Of a stretch of DNA of 64,000 nt, positions 59,048 to 64,000 are shown piece by piece. The stretch spans positions 9,672,001-9,736,000 of the forward strand of contig JAHRBC010000001.1 in the NCBI GenBank assembly GCA_022702545.1, read 5' to 3'. Source of the DNA: Phycomyces nitens (Eukaryota > Mucoromycota > Mucoromycetes > Mucorales > Phycomycetaceae). A model generated the notes under the pieces. It worked only from the letters and a program-made list of their open reading frames with translations. It did not search any database and was not told where the DNA came from. The first letter of the stretch is position 1. Every line of letters begins with the position of its first letter. A program made the translations under genes and the position numbers.

Positions 59048-61317
59048 ATGCTTTCTAGACTTGGCTTAACAAGCACACGGGCTGCCCAGAGATACTCTCT
59101 CCGTAGTGCAAGCCAAGGCTTACTTAAAAACGAACACGCTCTGCTCACTCGACGCAAGTATACCTCCGAAAAAGACAAGAAGCCAAAAAGCAAAGACGAT
59201 TTGCCTTTCAATATCCCAAAGGGTTTTGAGGAATTCTTTGGCAAAAAGCAAACAGGAAACACAAAGCGGCCTGCGGATGATCCAAAGAACACCAGCAAGG
59301 GTACAGGTGGTGGCAGCAAACCACCAGAATTCCAAATGAATCCATCCACAATAGTCCTTGCTTCTGCAAGTACCTACTTGCTCTGGAAGGCAACTTCGCC
59401 GCCTGAAAACAGCCGCGAATTGACGTGGCAATCTTTCCGTTCACAGCTTATGGACAAGGGCATGGTCGACCGTCTGGATGTACTGAATCGTAGTCGCGTC
59501 CGGGTTCACCTCCGACCAGATGCTTCTTCTCTTGGCGTGTCTCCTAATACCGTATTCTATTTTAGCATTGGTTCTGTGGACAGTTTTGAGCACAATCTAG
59601 AAGAGGCCCAGAACCAGCTTGGAATTCCAAGTGACGAACGTATTCCGGTCGCTTACCGTGATGAAGTCAGTCTCCTCAATACTTTGCTCCATTTTGCACC
59701 CACGCTATTGATCATTGGTGTCCTATTCTACATGACAAAACGCGGTCCAGGTGGTGCACAGGGAGGTATATTTGGTGTTGGAAAGAGCAAGGCCAAGATG
59801 TTCAACCAGGAGACCGAAGTCAAGATCAGTTTCAAGGATGTGGCCGGTGCTGACGAGGCCAAGGAAGAGATTATGGAGTTTGTCAAGTTCTTGAAGAATC
59901 CTGCAATGTACGAGCGTCTTGGTGCTACCATTCCAAAGGGCGCCATTCTTTCCGGCCCTCCTGGTACCGGTAAAACCCTGCTGGCCAAGGCAACTGCGGG
60001 TGAAGCCGGTGTGCCATTCTTTAGTGTTTCTGGTTCAGAGTTTGTGGAGATGTTTGTCGGTGTTGGTCCTTCTCGTGTCAGAGATCTGTTTGCGACTGCG
60101 AAAAAGAATGCTCCTTGTATCATTTTTGTCGATGAGATTGATGCCATTGGAAAGGCGCGTGGTAAGGGTGGACAGATGGGTGGTAATGATGAGCGTGAAA
60201 GCACTCTCAACCAGCTTTTGGTCGAGATGGATGGCTTTGACTCCAATGAGCATGTGGTGGTGTTGGCAGGCACCAATCGCCCTGATGTGCTTGATCCTGC
60301 TTTGATGCGCCCTGGCCGTTTTGATCGCCATATCTCTATCGATCGTCCAGATATCTCTGGCCGTGCTCAGATCTTCAGAGTCCATCTCAAGCCGATCAAG
60401 ACTAGCGAAGATATCGAAAAGCTGTCCAAGAAGCTAGCCGCCCTGACCCCAGGGTTTGCAGGTGCTGATATTCACAATGTGTGTAATGAGGCTGCCCTTA
60501 TTGCGGCTCGCTATCACAAGGATGACGTGACCACGGCTGATTTTGAGCAAGCCATCGAACGTGTCATTGCAGGTCTAGAGAAGAAGTCGCGTGTCCTGTC
60601 GCCTGAAGAGAAGAAGACGGTGGCCTATCATGAAGCAGGCCATGCAGTGGCTGGTTGGTATCTCCAATATGCGGATCCTCTCTTAAAGGTGTCCATTATC
60701 CCAAGAGGTACTGCTGCATTGGGATATGCACAGTACCTGCCCAAGGATCAGTATCTCTTTTCAACAAAGCAATTGGCCGATCGTATGTGTATGACACTTG
60801 GTGGCCGCGTATCTGAGCAGATCTTCTTTGACACCATCACAACCGGAGCCAGTGATGATCTTCAAAAGGTCACCAAGATTGCATATGCTCAGGTAACAGC
60901 CTATGGTATGAACTCAAAAGTCGGTCCATTGTCCTTCCATGATCCATCACAAGACCAGCAATTCCAGAAACCCTATTCAGAACAGACTGGAGCCCTGATA
61001 GATGAAGAGGCACGAAAGATTGTTACGGCCGCATATGCACGCACAGTTGAGCTGTTGACAGGAAAGAAGGACGAGGTTGAAAAGGTGGCAAATCTGTTGC
61101 TCGAGAAAGAAGTTCTCACACGAGAAGACATGGAGAATCTGCTTGGAAAACGACCCTTTAAGGAAGTCAATTCTGTGTACGATGAATATGTCCGCCCAAA
61201 GAGAGTGAGTCTTGGATATATATATATATATAAAGAGGTGTCTGAAACTAACGTGTCTTATAGATTGAGGCACCACCACCATTTCCAGGAGAGAAGGGAG
61301 ATAATGATGTGAACTAA
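59048..61317 (+). CDS. Mitochondrial m-AAA protease (Yta12/Afg3 family)
   Basis: Two exons, 59048-61204 and 61264-61317, giving 736 residues. An Arg/Ser-rich presequence ([20 protein letters not shown]) is followed by a low-complexity stretch and two membrane segments: [16 protein letters not shown] (about 98-113) and [11 protein letters not shown] (about 218-228). Then comes the AAA+ ATPase with Walker A GPPGTGKT (about 303-310), Walker [13 protein letters not shown] (357-368), the second-region [22 protein letters not shown] with the arginine finger, and the M41 zinc protease HEAGH (about 528-532) with the third metal ligand Asp in TTGASDDLQ. It assembles as hexamers in the inner membrane, facing the matrix, and degrades unassembled proteins and processes ribosomal protein L32. 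The second exon adds 17 residues; reading through the intron gives a spurious longer tail. Confidence 0.97.
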
Positions 61318-61509
61318 TGTCAACCATAAAGACTTTCCAATTCCTCCCCACTCCCCCCTCTTCCGTGTCATCTCTTTTCACTCTGTAATTTAAGTAAATA
61401 AAAAATGAAAATACGCTGTTTCCTATAGAAAACATATATAAAAAAAAAGATGTAATTCCAAGTGTATTTTATTATTCGATTATTCCATAATCCCAAGCCA
61501 GAAAAGCAT

Positions 61510-62775
61510 TTAGATTTTGGAGGGTATGATGTCCAGGCTCTTTAGCCACTGAGCAAGAATATGATTGCACTCCTCGGGCTTCTCCCAAAGGATCCAATGA
61601 CCAGCACCTTTAACCAGACGCCTCTCTAGGTTAGGGACATACTCTTCCATGTTATCAGCCATTGAAGGAGGCAAGGCAGCATCACGCTCGGCAAGCACAA
61701 TCATACTTGGTTTGGTGATGATAGGATCAACACCCTCTGATTCATCCCAGTTTCTAGAGGTCTGCTTGTACCAGTTGAGGCCACCACGCGAGCCATGCTT
61801 CTGAATCATCTCGACGTAATAGTCAAGTACCTACAAAGCCATCAATCTTTTATAAGTCTTTTTTTTCACACTTTATTAATCCTGTATCACCTTTTGAGGA
61901 ACCAAATCACTCTTTTCGACAACTGGACGGCCCTTGACAAGTTTGCCGGTTTTCGGGTCGATTAACTTTCTGCCTCGCTGTTCACCAACGGGTCTAAACA
62001 AGGCAGCATAGAACTCGCGAGGCTATATCAAGGAAAACCCCATAAGTTGACCTGGCTGCCAAGTCAAGTGTCTTGTACTTACATGGGCATTGATCTCCTC
62101 TTCAGCTTCGGGTGTATTGAGGTAGAGCTGGTATTGGAAATTGGGCAATTTCTTAACAATATCCTCCAGAGTCACCTTGACAGGTGGCCTGGGTGCATAT
62201 GGAGTGCAGAAGCTCGCAATTGCCTTTACACGCTCAGGAAAGTATTGAGCAAAACGCCAGACGACAAAGCCTCCCCAGTCATGACCAATTGTGGTAACAG
62301 TGGGAATCTGCAAATGGTCCAAGAGACCAGCAAGGTCTTTGGATATAGTCTTGAAACCGTACTGGGAAGGATCAGCTGGGGACTCCTAATGTTTGTTATG
62401 CATTAGGTACACGCACACAAACAAGATATTATAGCCTTACCGATTCACCAAACCCACGGAGAGTGGGAACGATTACACGATATCCAAGGTTGACAAGGAA
62501 TCCAATCTGTTCTCTCCATCCTAAAAGCATGTTGGTATAAAGAGACAAGCTTAATAGAAAACAGTCGAATATATTTACCAAGCCAACTAGATAAAGATCA
62601 TTAGTCATTCATGTCATTGATGCTCTACTCATGGTCTATCTTACAGGTCAGGCCAGCCATGGATAAGTATCAAGACCTCTTTTGAAGAAGAGTTCTCGTC
62701 GACGTAATGTAGTCTGATACCATTGGTATTACAGAACTGGCTATTGTAGGAAGAGGGGTCGCACTTGTCAAACAT
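61510..62775 (-). CDS. Epoxide hydrolase (alpha/beta-hydrolase fold)
   Basis: Seven exons: 62775-62645, 62586-62579, 62520-62441, 62385-62083, 62022-61891, 61830-61510 (the second is 8 nt), joined to 324 residues (six introns/exons counted with the micro-exon as number two; six exons in total). The reaction adds water to an epoxide through an ester intermediate. Motifs: HGWPDLWLGWREQI (oxyanion HGxP), VIVPTLRGFGES, GHDWGGFVVWRFAQYFPE (nucleophile Asp), AERDAAL (acid Asp region), and GAGHWILWEKP (catalytic His). The lid domain carries the tyrosines that polarise the epoxide (YQLYL, EFYAAL, WYKQT). The start at 62775 is the Met before DKCDPSSYNSQFCNTNGI; the upstream Met at 62859 would add 28 residues. 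The 8-nt exon is required to rebuild DLWLGW. The gene is convergent with the m-AAA gene, 192 bp apart. Confidence 0.93.
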
Positions 62776-62811
62776 GTTATGGAGAGGTAAAAGAAAGACA
62801 GACAGAATGGA

Positions 62812-62819
62812 TTTATATA
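62812..62819 (-). promoter_or_regulatory. TATA box of the epoxide hydrolase gene
   Basis: TATATAAA on the minus strand, 37 bp upstream of the ATG at 62775, implying a very short leader and supporting that ATG over the one at 62859. Confidence 0.55.
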
Positions 62820-62859
62820 TCCCTCGAGAAATAAGGGTCAATGGCGGGAAATATTGCAA

Positions 62860-63317
62860 TTAATATTAGTCACGTCATACAGAGCCGATCTGTGTTCAGC
62901 TGCTGGCAGGTTTGCAAATGTTGGTGCTTTTTAAATAAATTTGATTTTGGCCTTTTGTCTCGAGTGTTTTGAAAGCAGCGACTAGGCTTTAATGGCTGCT
63001 CTCTTTATTTCAGAGCAGAAACAATTGATCGTCCAGAAGCTCAATAACATAAAGGCAACTTTTTACTTTTTACAACTATAAATAAACGTTGATAATAGAA
63101 ATCCACGTAACCCATTCGGAAAATAACAGTGCATTTTTTTTTTCCAAGACAGTTTATTAAATCTACCCAGTCACACTTCTTTGATCAGTCATACTGAGAG
63201 TATCTTTCTTGGCCTCGAAGCTTATAAAAATATTTATAAAACACTATATAGAGTTGGTTGGTGTGGGAGAGAGTAAAACTGGGGAGTACAGTGGGTGCAC
63301 TGCAGAAAGCATATTAA

Positions 63318-63350
<33 letters not shown>

Positions 63351-64000
63351 TAATAGTCTTTTGGAATTATTTATAACTTGTGCAAAGTCTTGCATTAATA
63401 ATACCAGAATTAAATTGAATAATATTTATTGGTTAAATGATACCTTTTAAGTATCTTTTTTTTTTTAGAAAAAAAAGATCAGAACCAGTTACTGTGTACT
63501 CCTTTTTCATTATAGTAAATAATCCTAAAAATGTCTTCCATTGCTAACCACAATAAACGGTAGAACAGATACTCGGAATGCTGCTAGAATCCTTTTGGAC
63601 AAACAGGAAGAAAAAGAATAGGTCTTGATAACAATATGCTAGCCAAATAACTTGCAAGTGAACACTATTAATAATTTAATGGAAATAGATCAGAATTTTT
63701 GGCTAATGCTTTAAAATTCTGATATTTATTCGGTTGTGAGTATATGGTTATAAAGATACTATTATACAATCTTGCAGATTTATATTGTCATTTGCATGAA
63801 AGAGGGTTTGGAGTATTTGGTTTATACAGATATGAGCTTGGTTACTTTCTTATATAATGAATTATTGGTGGTTTATATACTATCATTTAAATCCCCTTGT
63901 AACTAGTCTATGTTGTGAAAGATGGTGCTTTTTGAAAAACATTGTCTTTTATTTCAGCACAAAAAAATAATTGATCGTCTAAGAACCCAGATATTTAAAC
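62860..64000. other. AT-rich terminal spacer with diverged direct repeats and (ATT)n
   Basis: No ORF is supported. A segment near 62920-63050 (GGTGCTTTTTAAAT...TTTATTTCAG...AATTGATCGTC) recurs in diverged form near 63925-63990, suggesting an old duplicated or transposed unit. An (ATT)n microsatellite lies at 63320-63353. Confidence 0.5.
63320..63353. repeat. (ATT)n microsatellite
   Basis: About eleven uninterrupted ATT units. Confidence 0.95.

Noticed and set aside
61205..61312. Longer C-terminus of the m-AAA protease
   Set aside because: It reads through a GT-AG intron containing a (TA)n tract; the spliced form ends in a family-like PPPFPGEKG tail.

Overview
This is nuclear DNA of an early-diverging filamentous fungus, most likely Mucoromycota (Mucorales-like). 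Evidence: genes with many short spliceosomal introns; fungal cell-wall, membrane and condensin genes; very AT-rich spacers full of (TA)n and (CATA)n microsatellites; an animal-type small glutamate dehydrogenase; and many Tc1-like and MULE relics. I cannot name a species. Exon boundaries below come from reading splice sites by eye. For each spliced gene I checked that exon lengths add up to whole codons.

Layout. 1-2.4 kb: 5' half of a Ty3/gypsy-type LTR retrotransposon (minus strand), with gag, the start of pol, a classical -1 frameshift signal, a primer-binding site and a complete 5' LTR. The LTR starts 14 bp beyond the 3' end of a tRNA-Val gene. 2.4-8 kb: AT-rich spacer with a Tc1-like relic whose 5' half is inverted relative to its 3' half. 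8-12.1 kb (minus): acetyl-CoA hydrolase/CoA-transferase (ACH1, 7 exons) and a calmodulin-dependent protein kinase (9 exons, two of them 8 and 11 nt). 13.7-17.4 kb (plus): HMG-CoA reductase. 20-21.7 kb: membrane-anchored GH5 exo-beta-1,3-glucanase. 22.1-23.1 kb (minus): SigF/NTF2-like protein. 24.6-31.6 kb (plus): derlin, SAM methyltransferase, a globin with a C-terminal CaaX box, a Yap1/Pap1-type redox bZIP factor, and a Ser/Pro-rich hypothetical protein. 35.7-43.2 kb (plus): secreted Ser/Asp-repeat protein, condensin kleisin (BRN1/CAP-H), and a polytopic membrane protein of unknown family.

43.6-52.4 kb is a transposon graveyard: a Tc1-like pseudogene, a 1.7-kb element with ~275-bp inverted ends, a second Tc1 fragment, a decayed MULE whose product carries a FAR1-like domain, transposase, SWIM finger and OTU-protease domain, and a third Tc1 pseudogene. 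52.8-62.8 kb returns to host genes: wax-synthase-like acyltransferase, then three consecutive plus-strand genes for mitochondrial proteins (glutamate dehydrogenase, COX6/COX5A, m-AAA protease), then a convergent epoxide hydrolase.

The main observations are the complete frameshift cassette of the retroelement; its position beside the tRNA gene; several GC-AG introns, all with donor GCAAGT; three micro-exons, one of which encodes the DLK of a kinase HRDLKPEN loop; the MULE-OTU fusion; and the CaaX-tailed globin next to a redox transcription factor.
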